From: Janthinobacterium sp. PC23-8
GTDB taxonomy: Bacteria > Pseudomonadota > Gammaproteobacteria > Burkholderiales > Burkholderiaceae_D
Direction of reading: 5' to 3'
DNA length: 64,000 nt
Assembly (NCBI RefSeq): GCF_002250505.1
Contig: NZ_NJGY01000001.1
Span: 3,349,230-3,413,229 of the forward strand
Shown: piece by piece, positions 17,723-26,700 of the stretch
Position numbering within the stretch: the first letter of the stretch is position 1
How the letters are laid out: each line of letters starts with the position of its first letter
The notes under the pieces: model-generated
Databases searched by the model: none
What the model saw: only the letters and a program-made list of their open reading frames with translations
What the model was told of the DNA's origin: nothing
Made by a program: the position numbers and the translations under genes

Positions 17723-19669
17723 ATGCGTTTAGGAGTCTGTTACTACCCGGAACATTGGCCCGAATCGATGTGGGAAGACGATGCGCGCCGCATGAAGGCG
17801 ATGGGCATCGCCCAGGTCCGCATCGGCGAATTTGCCTGGAGCCGCATCGAACCGGAAGCGGGCCAGCTGCAATGGGACTGGCTCGACCGCGCGATTGATG
17901 TGCTGGGCGCGGCCGGTCTGGAAGTGGTGATGTCGACGCCGACGGCCACGCCGCCAAAGTGGCTGATCGACCTGCATCCCGATATCCTGCCGGTCGGTGC
18001 AGACGGCCGCGCGCGCGCCTTCGGTTCGCGCCGCCATTACGATTTTTCGTCGAACGCGTATTTCGAAGCCTCGCACCGCATCGTCACCCTGCTCGCCGAA
18101 CGCTACGGCAACCATCCTGCCGTCACCGCCTGGCAGACCGACAATGAATACGGCTGCCACCAGACGGTGGTCAGCTATTCGCCCGACGCCGTGGCGCGTT
18201 TTCGCGACTGGCTGCGCGCGCGCTACACCACCATCGCTGCGCTGAACACGGCCTGGGGCACGGTGTTCTGGAGCATGGAATACACGAGTTTCGAGCAGAT
18301 CGACGCACCGATCGGCACCGTCACCGAAGCCCATCCTGCGCACCGCATGGACTACCGCCGTTTTGCCTCGGGCGAAGTGGCGCGCTACAACCGCATGCAG
18401 GTCGAGATCCTGCGCCGCCACGCGCCGGGCCGCGTGATGGTGCACAACTTCATGCAGAACTTTTTTGAATTCGACCATTATCCGGTCGCCGCCGACCTCG
18501 ATGCCGCCACCTGGGACAGCTATCCGCTGGGCGCGCTGGAAGAGTTCTGGTTCTCGCCTGAGCTGAAATCACGCTGGCTGCGCACCGGCCATCCCGACTT
18601 CGCCTCGTTCAACCACGACCTGTACCGTGGCATGTCGAAGCAGCCGTTCTGGGTCATGGAACAGCAACCCGGCCCGGTCAACTGGGCCAAATGGAATCCG
18701 GCACCGCTGCCCGGCATGGTGCGCCTGTGGAGCTGGGAAGCGTTTTCCCATGGCGCCGGCTGCGTGTCGTATTTCCGCTGGCGCCAGTGTCCGTTTGGCC
18801 AGGAGCAGCTGCATGCGGGCCTGAACACGCCCGACAACTTGCTCGATATCGGCGGCGCCGAAGCGATGCAGGTATCGCAGGAACTGCAACTGATTGCCGA
18901 TCAAAATGCCAAGGTGTCGACCAAGGTCGCGCTGGTGTTCGACTATGAAGCCAAGTGGCTGTTCGAAGTGCATCCGCAAGCCCAGGACTTCCAGTACGGC
19001 CCGCTGGTATTCGAATATTATTCCGCCTTGCGCTCGCTCGGTTTCGACGTCGACGTGATTCCGACCTCAAGCAACTTCGACGGCTACAGCCTGATCGTCG
19101 TGCCGCCGCTGCCGGTGTTGCCCGACGACTTGCCGCAGCGCTTGCAGGACAGCGGCGCCCAGGTGGTGTTTGCGCCGCGCAGCGGCTCGAAAACGGTGGA
19201 TCTGTGCATACCAGCCAACCTGGGGCCAGGCCCGCTGGCGCAGCAGTTGCCGATGCGCGTGTGGCGCGTCGACGCCATGCGTCCGACCACGCAGGTAGCG
19301 GTGCAGTGGGGATCGCAACAAGGCGAAGCGCGCATCTGGCGCGATCTGATCGAGGTGGCGGGCGGCACCGAAGTGGTGGCCACGTTTGACGACGGCCATC
19401 CGGCCATCGTGCGCCACCAGCGCCTGCATTACCTGGCGGCCATTTTTGACGAGCCACTGCTGCGCGACTACCTGGCGACGGTGGCCCATGAGGCGGGCTT
19501 GCCGGTGGCGCGCCTGGACGACGGCACGCGCATCAGCCGCCGCGGCGAGCTGACGTATGTGTTCAATTATGGCGATGCGCCGATTGACGCGCCGCATCCG
19601 GCGGGAGCGACCTTTGTCATTGGTGCCGCGCAAGTGCCACCGCAGGGCGTGTCGGTATTTCAAGTGTAA
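17723..19669 (+). CDS. Beta-galactosidase, glycoside hydrolase family 42
   Basis: A 648-residue cytoplasmic enzyme with no signal peptide. It has the GH42 TIM-barrel start (GVCYYPEHWPESMWEDD), acid/base E142 in TDNEYG and nucleophile E313 in FWVMEQQPG. A trimerisation domain and a C-terminal beta domain follow (FNYGDAPI near the end). It sits between the ATPase and the binding-protein genes, so the importer probably brings in short beta-galactosides that are cleaved inside the cell. The exact sugar (lactose, galacto-oligosaccharide or plant arabinogalactan fragments) cannot be told. Confidence 0.95.
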   Translation: MRLGVCYYPEHWPESMWEDDARRMKAMGIAQVRIGEFAWSRIEPEAGQLQWDWLDRAIDVLGAAGLEVVMSTPTATPPKWLIDLHPDILPVGADGRARAFGSRRHYDFSSNAYFEASHRIVTLLAERYGNHPAVTAWQTDNEYGCHQTVVSYSPDAVARFRDWLRARYTTIAALNTAWGTVFWSMEYTSFEQIDAPIGTVTEAHPAHRMDYRRFASGEVARYNRMQVEILRRHAPGRVMVHNFMQNFFEFDHYPVAADLDAATWDSYPLGALEEFWFSPELKSRWLRTGHPDFASFNHDLYRGMSKQPFWVMEQQPGPVNWAKWNPAPLPGMVRLWSWEAFSHGAGCVSYFRWRQCPFGQEQLHAGLNTPDNLLDIGGAEAMQVSQELQLIADQNAKVSTKVALVFDYEAKWLFEVHPQAQDFQYGPLVFEYYSALRSLGFDVDVIPTSSNFDGYSLIVVPPLPVLPDDLPQRLQDSGAQVVFAPRSGSKTVDLCIPANLGPGPLAQQLPMRVWRVDAMRPTTQVAVQWGSQQGEARIWRDLIEVAGGTEVVATFDDGHPAIVRHQRLHYLAAIFDEPLLRDYLATVAHEAGLPVARLDDGTRISRRGELTYVFNYGDAPIDAPHPAGATFVIGAAQVPPQGVSVFQV

Positions 19670-19736
19670 TCAGTTTCAATAGCGAACGCAGATTCGCACC
19701 GTGAAGTTATTCCGTGATCAACACCAAGGAGACAAG

Positions 19737-20969
19737 ATGAAACGCATCATGCAAGCAGGATTGTTATCGGCCGCCATGCTGGCCGCCACCGCACAGGCAG
19801 GCACACTGGCCGTCAATATCGCCTTCAAGGGCGCCGGCCAGCGCACTGTCTGGCAGTCCACGCTCGACGAATTCAAGAAAGCCAATCCGGACGTGGAACT
19901 CAAAGTCGCTTTCGTCGACGAAGAAGCGTACAAGATCCAGCTGCCGAACTGGCTGTCGAGCCAGGCGCCCGACGTCGTCACCTGGCATAACGGCGAGCGC
20001 ATGGCGTATTACGCCAGTCGCGGCCTGTTCGAGGATTTGAGTGCGGACTGGGCCAGGAACAACTGGAACGACACCTACGCATCGAGCAAGGAAGCCTCGT
20101 CGTACAAGGGCAAGCAGTACGCCATGCCAACGGTTTATTACTCGTGGGGCATGTTCTACCGTAAGGATCTGTTCACGAAAGCGGGTATCGCCAGCGAGCC
20201 GAAGACCTGGGCCGAGTTCATGGAAGCGAACAAGAAGCTCAAGGCGGCCGGCATCAGCCCGATCGCCGTCGGTGGCCGCGACGCCTGGACCCTGGCCGGA
20301 TGGTTCGACTACCTCGACCTGCGCATCAACGGCTATGCCTTCCACCAGCAATTGATGAACGGCGAGATCCCGTACACCGATGCGCGCGTCAAAAAGGTCT
20401 ACACCACCTGGAAGACCTTGCTCGACAATAAATACTTCATCGACAATCCGCTGTCGTACGATCTCGATGCGGCGCAACCGTTCGTGTTCCAGGGCAAGGC
20501 GGCCATGATGTTGATGGGCACCTTTATCGCCAAGGGCTTCCCGCCCAAGCAGGCCGCCGTGATGGGCTACTTCCAGTTCCCGACCATCGACCCGGCCATC
20601 GTCGGTGCCGAGGAAGGCCCGATCGAGTCGATGCATATTCCGAGCCGCGCCAAGAACAAGGTTGACGCGCGCCGCTTCCTGGCGTTTGTCGGCACCCCGG
20701 CCATCAGCGCCAAGCTGGCCGAAGGCCTCGGTTCCTTGCCGGCCAACAGCAAGTCGGCGCCGCCGGAGGAGCCGATTTCGCGTATCGGCTTCGACATCCT
20801 GTCCAATACCAAGGGCGGCATCGCGCAGTTCTATGACCGCGACATGACCAAGGAAATGGCCGATGAAGGCATGAAGGGCATGCAGAAATTCATCAACGAT
20901 CCGAACGCGCTCGACGAGATCCTGGCGCAGCTCGAGCGTACGCGCAAGCGCATCTACAAAAAATCGTGA
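19737..20969 (+). CDS. Sugar ABC transporter substrate-binding protein
   Basis: A family 1 solute-binding protein of 410 residues. The signal peptide MKRIMQAGLLSAAMLAATAQA puts it in the periplasm. The mature part has the typical WQSTLDEFKKANPDVELKV start and a WHNGERMAYYASRGLFEDL segment. I chose the ATG at 19737 because AAGGAGA sits just before it and the signal peptide starts there, although the frame is open 12 codons further. It feeds the two permeases immediately downstream. Confidence 0.93.
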   Translation: MKRIMQAGLLSAAMLAATAQAGTLAVNIAFKGAGQRTVWQSTLDEFKKANPDVELKVAFVDEEAYKIQLPNWLSSQAPDVVTWHNGERMAYYASRGLFEDLSADWARNNWNDTYASSKEASSYKGKQYAMPTVYYSWGMFYRKDLFTKAGIASEPKTWAEFMEANKKLKAAGISPIAVGGRDAWTLAGWFDYLDLRINGYAFHQQLMNGEIPYTDARVKKVYTTWKTLLDNKYFIDNPLSYDLDAAQPFVFQGKAAMMLMGTFIAKGFPPKQAAVMGYFQFPTIDPAIVGAEEGPIESMHIPSRAKNKVDARRFLAFVGTPAISAKLAEGLGSLPANSKSAPPEEPISRIGFDILSNTKGGIAQFYDRDMTKEMADEGMKGMQKFINDPNALDEILAQLERTRKRIYKKS

Positions 20970-20990
20970 TGACCGGGCCAGGCTGACGAC

Positions 20991-21923
20991 ATGCATACTT
21001 CACCTCTCGGCGCCAGCGGCGCTGGCGGCAAACCAGCACAGACGCCGCGCCGGCCCGTGCGCTGGTGGGCCGCGCCCGCATTCAAACGGCATCGCGCCGC
21101 CGCGCTGTTCCTGGCGCCGGCCTGCCTGCTGGTCGGGCTGTACGTGGTCTATCCGATCCTGTACACCATCTACCTGAGCTTTTTCGAGTGGGATGGCCTG
21201 GCGCAGAAGACCTTTGTCGGCCTGGCCAATTACCAGGAGCTGTTCCACACGGACACGTTCTTCACCGCCCTGAAAAACAATTTTTTATGGCTGGTGCTGT
21301 TCCTGCTGGCGCCGCCGGCCGGCCTGGCCGTGGCCCTGTACCTGAACCAGCAGGTGCGCGGCATCCGCCTGGTCAAGTCGCTGTTCTTCGCGCCGTTCGT
21401 CTTGTCCGGCGTGGTGGTGGGCCTGATCTTCAGCTGGTTCTATGACCCGACCTTTGGCCTCCTGGCGCTGATCCTCGGCCATGGCGTACCGGTGCTGGGC
21501 GATCCGCGCTATGCGACCTACGGCATCATCTTTGCCGCCCTGTGGCCGCAGACGGCGTATTGCATGATTCTGTTCCTGACGGGGCTGACCTCGATCAACT
21601 CGGAGCAGGTGGAAGCGGCGCGCATGGAGGGCGCCAAGGGCTGGACGATGCTGATCCACGTGATCCTGCCGCAACTGCGCCCGAGCACCTTCATGGCGGT
21701 GGTGGTGACCATTATCGGCGCGCTGCGCAGCTTCGACCTGATTTCCGTGATGAGCGGCGGCGGGCCGTTTGAAAGCTCGACCGTGCTGGCCTATTACTCG
21801 TATGACCAGGCCATCAAGTATTACCGCCAGGGCTATTCGGCGGCCGTCGCCGTGGTGCTGTTCGCCATGATGCTGGTGTATATCGTGTATCACCTCAAGC
21901 GCATGCTGCGCACAGAACAATAA
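20991..21923 (+). CDS. Sugar ABC transporter permease (MalF type)
   Basis: Inner-membrane subunit of 310 residues with six main helices. The cytoplasmic EAA loop that docks the ATPase reads EQVEAARMEGAKGWTMLIHV. The N-terminus is cytoplasmic and basic. It is 21 nt after the binding protein and 8 nt before the second permease. Confidence 0.93.
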   Translation: MHTSPLGASGAGGKPAQTPRRPVRWWAAPAFKRHRAAALFLAPACLLVGLYVVYPILYTIYLSFFEWDGLAQKTFVGLANYQELFHTDTFFTALKNNFLWLVLFLLAPPAGLAVALYLNQQVRGIRLVKSLFFAPFVLSGVVVGLIFSWFYDPTFGLLALILGHGVPVLGDPRYATYGIIFAALWPQTAYCMILFLTGLTSINSEQVEAARMEGAKGWTMLIHVILPQLRPSTFMAVVVTIIGALRSFDLISVMSGGGPFESSTVLAYYSYDQAIKYYRQGYSAAVAVVLFAMMLVYIVYHLKRMLRTEQ

Positions 21924-21931
21924 GGACCGCC

Positions 21932-22783
21932 ATGTATCCGATGCCTGTCGATAAATGGAAGCCGTGGAACCGGCGCCTGTACAAAATGTCGCTGCCGCTG
22001 GCGCTGGTGATCTGGCTGCTGCCGATGATCGCCGTGCTGGTGACGTCCCTGCGCTCGACCGAAGAACTGATGGAAGGCAATTACTGGGGCTGGCCGCGCG
22101 ACCTGTCGCTGTGGGCCAACTACCACGAGGCGCTGACAGCCTCGCCGATGCTGCATTATTTCTGGAACAGCGTGCTCATCACGGTGCCATCGGTGATCGG
22201 TTCGATCGCGCTGGCGGCGATGGCCGGTTTCGCCCTGTCGACCTACAAGTTCAAGGGCAATACCTTTTTGTTCGCTACCTTTGTGGCTTGCAACTTCGTG
22301 CCCGTGCAAATCCTGATGATTCCGGTTCGCAATATGTCGCTCGACTTTGGCGTGTTCAATACGGTGCAGGGCCTGGTGCTGTTCCATGTGGCCTTCCAGA
22401 CCGGTTTTTGCACCTTGTTCCTGCGTAACTTCATCAAGCAGCTGCCGTTCGAGCTGATCGAAGCGGCGCGCATCGAAGGCGCCGGCGAATGGACCATTTT
22501 TACCAAGGTGATCCTGCCGCTGATCCGGCCCGCCCTGGCTGCGCTCGGCATCCTGGTGTTTACCTTTGTGTGGAACGATTACTTCTGGGCCCTGTGCCTG
22601 ACGCAAGGCGACACGGCCGCGCCGATCACGGTTGGCGTGGCGGGCCTGAAAGGGCAGTGGACCACGGCCTGGAACCTGGTCTCGGCCGGCTCCATCCTGG
22701 CGGCCCTGCCGTCGGTGCTGATGTTCTTCCTGATGCAGAAGCATTTTGTGGCCGGGCTCACGTTTGGCGCCACCAAAGGATAA
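21932..22783 (+). CDS. Sugar ABC transporter permease (MalG type)
   Basis: Second membrane subunit of 283 residues. The EAA loop FELIEAARIEGAGEWTIFTK is intact, and six helices are visible. It ends the sugar operon; no clear terminator follows before the FUSC gene at 22873. Confidence 0.93.
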   Translation: MYPMPVDKWKPWNRRLYKMSLPLALVIWLLPMIAVLVTSLRSTEELMEGNYWGWPRDLSLWANYHEALTASPMLHYFWNSVLITVPSVIGSIALAAMAGFALSTYKFKGNTFLFATFVACNFVPVQILMIPVRNMSLDFGVFNTVQGLVLFHVAFQTGFCTLFLRNFIKQLPFELIEAARIEGAGEWTIFTKVILPLIRPALAALGILVFTFVWNDYFWALCLTQGDTAAPITVGVAGLKGQWTTAWNLVSAGSILAALPSVLMFFLMQKHFVAGLTFGATKG

Positions 22784-22817
22784 TTTCCGTACGTAGTATC
22801 ACGCTGCCTTAGTCAGC

Positions 22818-22871
22818 GCGCGCCCCTTACAATACCTGTCAGATAACAGACTCGTGTAGATAAGGGCGCGC
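22818..22871 (+). repeat. Long-range inverted repeat just before the FUSC start codon
   Basis: GCGCGCCCCTTA (22818-22829) pairs with TAAGGGCGCGC (22861-22871) with a single bulged C, around a 31-nt loop. The second arm ends two bases before the GTG start at 22873, so a folded mRNA would hide the start region. Confidence 0.5.
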
Positions 22872-22872
22872 A

Positions 22873-24987
22873 GTGAGATTGAAGCAACTTCATCGCCGGT
22901 GGACCGGCCGGGCAGGGCGCTGGGCGGTGGCCCTGCATGGCTTCGGTGACCGGCTGGCGCAGCGCCGTCCGCTGTGGATGGTAAGCCTGGCCGTCGACGA
23001 AACCAATCTGTCCGAAGGCTTGCGCGCCGCCTGCGCGTCCAGCGCCATGCTGGTGCTCGGCCTGCTGTTCGATCATCCCGATTTTTCCTGGGCCGCCATC
23101 GGCGCTTTCTGGACCTGCCTGGCTGACGCGGCCGGCACGCGCCGCATGCGTTTCGTGTCGATGGCCGGCTTTGGCCTGCTGTCGACCCTGGCCGGCGGCG
23201 TGGCGGCGCTGGCGGCCGGCCATGGCGTGGCCGCCGCCGCCCTGGCTGTGCTGCTGTTTTCCTGGGCCGGCGCGCTGGCGCGCATCTGGGGTGCGGCTGC
23301 GGCGCAAGTGGCGATCCTGGCCGCCACCGCCTGCGTGGTGATGGTCACCCATCCGCTGCAGTCGGTCGCGCAAGCGCTGCCCTTTTTGGCCATTTACCTG
23401 TTCGGCTGCCTGTTTGCCACCTTACTCAGCTTTACTGTCTGGCGTATCCATCCCTACGGCCCCACCCGGCAGGCGATCCGCACGGCCTATCTGCGCCTGG
23501 CCGGCATCGCGCGCGACAATGCGCGCTACCTGGCCATGGCCGGCGATAAAACAGGGGGCGGCGCGCATGGCGCCAGCTACCGCTCGCAGGCGCGCGCCGC
23601 GCTGGAGGCGGCAAGGCTTGCGCTGGCCGCCGTGCCACCGTCGCGCACCAGCCGCAGTACGCCATATGACAACCTGCTGCTGGCATTGAGCGACGCCGAA
23701 CGCATCTTTGCCTACCTGATCGCCGTGACGCACTCCTGCGAGCGCGAATGCCGGCGTTTGCGCCACGATCCGCGCGCACGCCGCAGCCTGGAGGCGATGG
23801 CGCTGCTGCTGCGCCGCCTGGGCCTGGCCTTGCGGCGCCATCCGGAAACGCCTCCACTGCTGCTGCAGCGCCGCCTGGCTGCCTGCGGCCGGCGCCTGGA
23901 AGCGGCGCTGGGCGCTTTGCTGCCGCTGCGCCTGAACGTGGAATTCATGGAGCTCGACCTGCCGCGCGTGACCCGCCTGCCGTGGCGGCAAGCAGCGGCG
24001 CAGGCGCTGGCGCAAGGCTGGCAAACCCTCAGCGTCAACGCCACTTTGCAGTCGCTGGGCTGGCGCCATGCGGCGCGCGTGGCGCTGACCACCACCACCG
24101 GCTTCTTGCTGGTCGAATTGCTGCACATTCCCTTCGGCTACTGGGCCACCATGGCCACCTTGTTGATACTGCAGCCGTCCGTGTCGACCACCTGGCCGCG
24201 CGGCATCGAGCGGGTGGCCGGCAGCATCCTGGGGGCGCTGCTGGCCGTGCTGATTGGCCTGGTGGTTCACACGCCGCTGGCCATTTCGCTGGTGGTGTTT
24301 CCGTTGATTGTCGCCACCATGGCGCTGCGCCGCGTCAGCTACAGCCTGCACGTGATGTTCATGACGCCGGCCTTTGTGCTGGTGGCCGATTACGCCATGC
24401 CGGCCAGCGAGATGGCCTATGCTTTTACGCGCCTGGGCAACAATGTGTTGGGCTGCGTGCTGGCCTTGCTGGCAACGTTTTTTCTCTGGCCCGACCGCGA
24501 GGCCGACGACCTGGAGCCGCGCCTGGCCGGCGCCGTCTCGGCCAATCTGAAGTATCTGCTGGTGGTGCTGGCGGCCGGCGGCAAGTGGGATCCGTCGATC
24601 GCGCGCCAGCGCCGCGAGGCGGGCCTGGCCAGCAACAATGCGGAGCAGGTGCTGCAGCGCCTGCGCATCGAGCGCCGGCTGGACCGCAGCACCGGCGTCG
24701 GCCTGGCGGCCTTGCGCACCTTGCCGCTGCTGCGCCGCGTGGCCGGCAGCGCGGCGCGCATCAGCCTCAGTCCCGAGGCGCTGCCCGCCACACCGGTGCT
24801 GCAACAGTGGATTGCCGCCGTGGGCTGCGAAATCGACGCCTTGCTGCGCGGCGATTCGGCTGTGCCTTCGCCCGGCGACTGCCAGGCCACCGACCTCAGT
24901 GCCTTGCAGGCCGATGCTGTGGCGCAGGTGCTGATGCTGCGCATCTTGCTGCGCCAGCAACTGGGCGCGCGGGACGCGCTGGCCTGA
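22873..24987 (+). CDS. FUSC family membrane protein (aromatic-acid-exporter-like)
   Basis: A 704-residue inner-membrane protein with two sets of about six hydrophobic helices (roughly 50-190 and 395-530) separated by a cytoplasmic helical region. This is the YccS/AaeB-like FUSC layout, proposed to act in efflux of small aromatic or other acids. The GTG at 22873 is used as start; no strong ribosome site is visible and an inverted repeat covers this area. It follows the sugar operon by 89 nt, but its own regulation is likely. Confidence 0.85.
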   Translation: MRLKQLHRRWTGRAGRWAVALHGFGDRLAQRRPLWMVSLAVDETNLSEGLRAACASSAMLVLGLLFDHPDFSWAAIGAFWTCLADAAGTRRMRFVSMAGFGLLSTLAGGVAALAAGHGVAAAALAVLLFSWAGALARIWGAAAAQVAILAATACVVMVTHPLQSVAQALPFLAIYLFGCLFATLLSFTVWRIHPYGPTRQAIRTAYLRLAGIARDNARYLAMAGDKTGGGAHGASYRSQARAALEAARLALAAVPPSRTSRSTPYDNLLLALSDAERIFAYLIAVTHSCERECRRLRHDPRARRSLEAMALLLRRLGLALRRHPETPPLLLQRRLAACGRRLEAALGALLPLRLNVEFMELDLPRVTRLPWRQAAAQALAQGWQTLSVNATLQSLGWRHAARVALTTTTGFLLVELLHIPFGYWATMATLLILQPSVSTTWPRGIERVAGSILGALLAVLIGLVVHTPLAISLVVFPLIVATMALRRVSYSLHVMFMTPAFVLVADYAMPASEMAYAFTRLGNNVLGCVLALLATFFLWPDREADDLEPRLAGAVSANLKYLLVVLAAGGKWDPSIARQRREAGLASNNAEQVLQRLRIERRLDRSTGVGLAALRTLPLLRRVAGSAARISLSPEALPATPVLQQWIAAVGCEIDALLRGDSAVPSPGDCQATDLSALQADAVAQVLMLRILLRQQLGARDALA

Positions 24988-25040
24988 ATTGGGCGATAAT
25001 CGGCAGCATGATCCAGACCATGACAGGAAGCAATGTGAAC

Positions 25041-25895
25041 ATGAAAACCATCAAGGGCCTGCACCAGGCTTACCGCGACGATATCGCCGACCTCACCACG
25101 CGCCGGCCAGTACCGGGGCCGCGCCTGGAGCAGGTCGATCCTTTCCTGTTCCTTAATCACCATGGTCCGCAGACCTATGCGCCGGGCAATGGCGGCTTGC
25201 CGTTCGGCCCGCATCCACATCGGGGCTTCGAGACCGTCACGTTTATCCTCGAAGGCGAGTTGATGCACAGCGACAGCGCCGGCCACGACAGCATCATCCG
25301 CGCCGGCGGGGTACAGTGGATGACGGCTGGCAGCGGCCTGGTGCATGCCGAGCTGTCGCCGCCCGCGTTCAAGCGCGATGGCGGGCCACTGGAAATTCTG
25401 CAGCTGTGGCTGAACCTGCCGTCGCGCCTGAAGATGACGGCGCCGCGCTACCAGGGCGTGCAGGACGAGGCCATCGTCAAGGTGGCCACGCCGGACGGCT
25501 TGTCGACCTTGCATCTGGTGTCGGGCCAGTATGACGGTCACAGCGGGCCAGTCGAGTCGCTGACCGGCGTGTTCATGTCGTGGCTGGCAATGCGCCCCGG
25601 CGCGCGCTTCGCGCAGGGTGGCTTGCGTGGCCGCAATGTGTTTTTGTATGTGGTGCAAGGCGCGCTGGCGCTGGCCGGCCAGGCGGCGCCGGCCTTTACT
25701 TTGGTCGAACTCGATGTCGACGGCGATGCGCTGGAGTTTGCCGCGCCCGACGGCGCGGTGGTGCTGTTCGGCCATGCCGCGCCGCTCGGCGAAGCGGTGG
25801 TGGCGCATGGCCCGTTCGTGATGAATACACGCGAAGAAATCAACCAGGCGATCCGAGATTATCAGGCCGGCAAGTTCGAACCGAACAAAGCCTGA
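25041..25895 (+). CDS. Pirin family protein
   Basis: A bicupin of about 284 residues. The N-terminal cupin keeps the pirin iron-binding pattern, HPHRGFETVTF followed by SGLVHAELSP, so it may have quercetinase-like or redox-sensing activity. Several in-frame starts exist (25008, 25020, GTG 25035). I chose the ATG at 25041 (MKTIKGLHQAYRDD) because AGGAAG lies about ten bases before it. Its stop TGA directly abuts the stop of the convergent DUF2442 gene, with no intergenic base. Confidence 0.88.
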   Translation: MKTIKGLHQAYRDDIADLTTRRPVPGPRLEQVDPFLFLNHHGPQTYAPGNGGLPFGPHPHRGFETVTFILEGELMHSDSAGHDSIIRAGGVQWMTAGSGLVHAELSPPAFKRDGGPLEILQLWLNLPSRLKMTAPRYQGVQDEAIVKVATPDGLSTLHLVSGQYDGHSGPVESLTGVFMSWLAMRPGARFAQGGLRGRNVFLYVVQGALALAGQAAPAFTLVELDVDGDALEFAAPDGAVVLFGHAAPLGEAVVAHGPFVMNTREEINQAIRDYQAGKFEPNKA

Positions 25896-26327
25896 TCAGT
25901 CGACCGGTTCTTCGGCGGGCCTGGCCTTGCGCGGGCGTCCGCCCAGCTTGCCGTTTTCGCGCGCGGCCGTCGATTTGGCGCTGCTGCGCGCCTGGCCGCC
26001 TTTCTTGCCGTTGCTCGATGCGACCCAGCGCTGCGAGCCGAGAAATCCTTCGAGCAGGGCCGGCAGATACAGGTCGACGTCGAGCAAGGGAAAATGGATG
26101 CCCAGGCCCGACGGGCTTATCTGTGTCTCGGCCAGGCTGACCGGCGTGGCGTGCGCCAGAGCTGGCACATCGCCGGGCGCAAAGGCGATGTCCAGTTTCG
26201 AGGCGAGGGTGATGACCACGCGCTCGATGCGCTGGTCGTAGTGCACGGCCACGGCGGCGGGAAACGCAGCCTTTTTTTCGACGGCGCGCGCATTGGCCTG
26301 CAAAAAATCGTTATCAGTGATATCCAT
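25896..26327 (-). CDS. DUF2442 domain protein with basic GGRPRK tail (possible antitoxin)
   Basis: A 143-residue protein. Residues about 20-90 carry the DUF2442 fold (VHYDQRIERVVITLASKLDIAF ends in GIHFPLLDVDLYLPALLEG; only parts are quoted). The C-terminal 45 residues are Lys/Arg/Gly-rich and end GKLGGRPRKARPAEEPVD, an AT-hook-like DNA-binding tail. Its ATG lies inside the 3' end of the DUF4160 gene (14-nt overlap), so the two are coupled. I infer that it is the antitoxin/repressor of the pair. Function is unproven. Confidence 0.78.
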   Translation of the reverse strand: MDITDNDFLQANARAVEKKAAFPAAVAVHYDQRIERVVITLASKLDIAFAPGDVPALAHATPVSLAETQISPSGLGIHFPLLDVDLYLPALLEGFLGSQRWVASSNGKKGGQARSSAKSTAARENGKLGGRPRKARPAEEPVD

Positions 26328-26562
26328 GGATCTCCTCCCATCGCCAGCACAGCTGGCGCAGTTCCGTCTTCAAAGCCCCGGCGAGCCGGCCCAGGTACTT
26401 CTGCGTATAACCGTAGTTTTCGCGCAAGCAGGGCGGTCCATAGGGGCAATCGAGCTCGAATACGGCTTCGCAGCCACTGCCGAGCACATGCACATGTGCC
26501 GGCCGGTGGTCATTCGAGTAGATCACGACGCGATGACCTGCATAGGTGAATATGGTAGGCAT
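26314..26562 (-). CDS. DUF4160 domain protein (possible toxin partner)
   Basis: A small protein of 82 residues with the DUF4160 pattern: MPTIFTYAGHRVVIYSNDH at the start, then HVHVLGSGCEAVFELD and a C-terminal WRWEEIHG. DUF4160 genes commonly sit before DUF2442 genes and have been suggested as toxin-antitoxin pairs. I cannot verify activity. The start at 26562 follows a short leader that contains a near-perfect palindrome. Confidence 0.78.
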   Translation of the reverse strand: MPTIFTYAGHRVVIYSNDHRPAHVHVLGSGCEAVFELDCPYGPPCLRENYGYTQKYLGRLAGALKTELRQLCWRWEEIHGYH

Positions 26563-26571
26563 GATAGCATA

Positions 26572-26590
26572 AACCTAAACAGTTTGGGTT
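26572..26590. promoter_or_regulatory. Palindromic operator candidate of the DUF4160/DUF2442 pair
   Basis: AACCTAAAC and GTTTGGGTT are mirrored around a single A, with one T-G mismatch in nine pairs. The palindrome sits 10 bp before the DUF4160 start, where an autoregulator would bind. Confidence 0.5.
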
Positions 26591-26594
26591 ATCG

Positions 26595-26618
26595 AAAAAG
26601 CTGTTTGCTTTTTTTTTG
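26595..26618. terminator. Weak A/T hairpin between PduO-type gene and DUF4160
   Basis: AAAAAGC (26595-26601) pairs with GCTTTTT (26607-26613) around TGTTT, and the T-run extends to 26618. It could terminate in either direction, in particular for the adenosyltransferase gene that ends at 26701 on the minus strand. Confidence 0.35.
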
Positions 26619-26700
26619 CAGTGCGGTTCATGCTACGCCTGCCGCGTCCGCCAAAGCGTGCTGGATGGCGCTTTGTTGAGGCTGCGCAGTGGGGGCGCTG

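Noticed and set aside
23748..25007. Extension of the pirin frame far upstream through the FUSC gene
   Set aside because: This part is an out-of-frame reading of the FUSC gene. The conserved pirin region begins only near 25041.
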